The position numbers and the translations under genes were made by a program. The notes under the pieces were generated by a model. It did not search any database, had not been told where the DNA came from, and worked only from the letters and a program-made list of their open reading frames with translations. A stretch of 7,756 nucleotides of DNA from Azohydromonas lata NBRC 102462 (lineage in GTDB: Bacteria; Pseudomonadota; Gammaproteobacteria; Burkholderiales; Burkholderiaceae_C), in assembly GCA_945878385.1 (NCBI GenBank), contig CAMCTE010000128.1, forward strand, positions 1 to 7,756, given 5' to 3'. Of this stretch, positions 6,837 through 7,756 are shown piece after piece. Numbering within the stretch: position 1 is the stretch's first letter; every line of letters starts with the position of its first letter.

Positions 6837-7756
6837 GCGCAGAACAAGAGGCACAGGAGGCGCAAGCCACCCTGCTGCATCCGGCCCTGCCGGCGCTGGG
6901 GGCCGCAGCGGCCCTGGCCTTGGCCGGATGTGCGGCGCTGCCCGGCGGCGCATCCACTGACGCGGCGGCCACCGCCGGACTCTCCCCCGCCCAGGCCTCG
7001 CGGTTTCTGGCTCAGGCGGCCTTTGCCGCCACACCCGAGCTCATCGCCCGCGTGCAGGCCATCGGCCCCGGGCCCTGGCTGGATGAGCAGATGGCGCTGC
7101 CGTTGTCGCAGGGCCATGTGGCGTGGTTGAAGGAAAACGAATACGACCACGAGCGCCACCGCAACACGGTGCAGGGCATCGAGAACACGCTGTGGCGCAA
7201 GTTCATCAGCGCGCCCGATGTGTTGCGCCAACGCGTGACGCTGGCCCTGTCGGAAATCTTCGTCATTGCCGTGCCCGGCCTGCCCGTGGCGTGGCGCCCC
7301 TTCGTCGCTGCGCACTACATGGACCTGTTGGAGGCCCATGCCTTCGGCCGCTACCGCGACCTGTTGGGCGCGGTCACGCTGTCTCCGGCCATGGGCGTGT
7401 ACCTCAACATGCGCGGCAACCGCCGGGCCGACGCGAAGACCGGCCGCATGCCCGACGAGAACTACGCGCGTGAGGTGCTGCAACTGTTTTCCATCGGCCT
7501 GCATGAACTGCGTACAGACGGCACGGTGCGCACCAACTGGCGGGGCCAGGCGGTGGAAACCTACACGCAGGACACGGTTTCGGGCCTGGCGCGCGTGTTC
7601 ACCGGCTGGAACCTGGACCGCTTCGACCGCAACCAGCAGGATTGGGCCTGCCGCCCCATGGCGTTCAACCGCGCGCTGCACGAGCCCGGCGAAAAACGCT
7701 TCCTGGGCCACACAATTGCCGCCGGCACGCCCGGCCCGCAGGCGCTGGACCAGGCC
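6833..7756 (+). CDS. DUF1800 family lipoprotein (second copy), cut by window end
   Basis: The frame stays open for 308 codons from ATG 6833 to the last base of the window, so the gene continues to the right. The ATG overlaps the DUF1501 stop (ATGA), and an in-frame TGA at 6809-6811 with no start codon in between fixes this as the most upstream start. The leader is acidic (several Glu, no Lys or Arg before the core) and ends with lipobox LAGC, Cys33, followed by AALPGG. DUF1800 blocks match the first copy: RFLAQAAFAATPELIARVQ, WLDEQM, NTLWRKF (118-124), LRQRVTLALSEIFVIA, VTLSPAMGVYLNMRGN, PDENYAREVLQLFSIGL (207-223), YTQDTVSGLARVFTGWNLD. By hand alignment 79 of 106 residues (118-223 here against 149-254 of copy one) are identical with no gaps, so the two are close paralogues. 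The linker is short and lacks the poly-Gly run. The function is unknown; it is predicted to be lipid-anchored like copy one. The C-terminal half is not visible, so intactness cannot be judged. Confidence 0.93.
   Translation, partial: MSAEQEAQEAQATLLHPALPALGAAAALALAGCAALPGGASTDAAATAGLSPAQASRFLAQAAFAATPELIARVQAIGPGPWLDEQMALPLSQGHVAWLKENEYDHERHRNTVQGIENTLWRKFISAPDVLRQRVTLALSEIFVIAVPGLPVAWRPFVAAHYMDLLEAHAFGRYRDLLGAVTLSPAMGVYLNMRGNRRADAKTGRMPDENYAREVLQLFSIGLHELRTDGTVRTNWRGQAVETYTQDTVSGLARVFTGWNLDRFDRNQQDWACRPMAFNRALHEPGEKRFLGHTIAAGTPGPQALDQA

Noticed and set aside
6797..7711. - strand open frame (304 codons) at the right end
   Set aside because: It is antisense to the second DUF1800 gene and resembles the antisense frame of the first copy simply because the two sense genes are paralogues.

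Overview
The window is GC-rich, densely packed bacterial DNA. Codon use is strongly C/G-ending, lipoproteins carry a 'Cys plus poly-Gly' start, and a YeaH-SpoVR pair sits next to exported DUF1800/DUF1501 genes. I infer a betaproteobacterium, probably Burkholderiales (Comamonadaceae-like). This is inferred from gene content and composition; there is no rRNA or other direct taxonomic marker.

Layout, left to right. (1) Positions 1-1798, + strand: the 3' end of a YeaH-type DUF444 gene overlaps by 4 bases a complete SpoVR/YcgB gene. This is the downstream part of the widely conserved prkA(yeaG)-yeaH-ycgB stress/stationary-phase operon. (2) Positions 1799-1872: a short convergent intergenic gap with an 11-bp tandem repeat. 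(3) Positions 3498 down to 1873, - strand: a two-gene unit encoding a YHYH-domain lipoprotein and, 6 bases after its stop, a small exported protein with one perfect EF-hand loop. (4) Positions 3499-3656: a 158-bp divergent intergenic region with a plausible sigma70 promoter for the - strand unit and a strong Shine-Dalgarno for the + strand unit. (5) Positions 3657-7756, + strand: DUF1800 lipoprotein, Tat-exported DUF1501 protein, then a second DUF1800 lipoprotein that is cut by the window end and so would be missed by any ORF caller that requires a stop codon.

All five products of the divergent locus (YHYH, EF-hand, DUF1800-1, DUF1501, DUF1800-2) appear to be exported. Three look lipid-anchored, one carries a twin-arginine signal and one a Sec-type signal. 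DUF1501 belongs to the alkaline phosphatase/sulfatase-like superfamily, while DUF1800 and YHYH have no established function. The reasonable reading is a cell-envelope system in which a folded, probably metal-dependent DUF1501 enzyme works with two DUF1800 lipoproteins that arose by duplication (about 75% identical over a 106-residue hand-aligned core). The YHYH lipoprotein and a Ca2+-binding-type small protein would be divergently co-regulated partners. The substrate is unknown. This five-gene exported locus is the best candidate for an undescribed system here; the SpoVR operon is conserved background. No tRNA, rRNA, CRISPR array, insertion sequence or phage element was seen.
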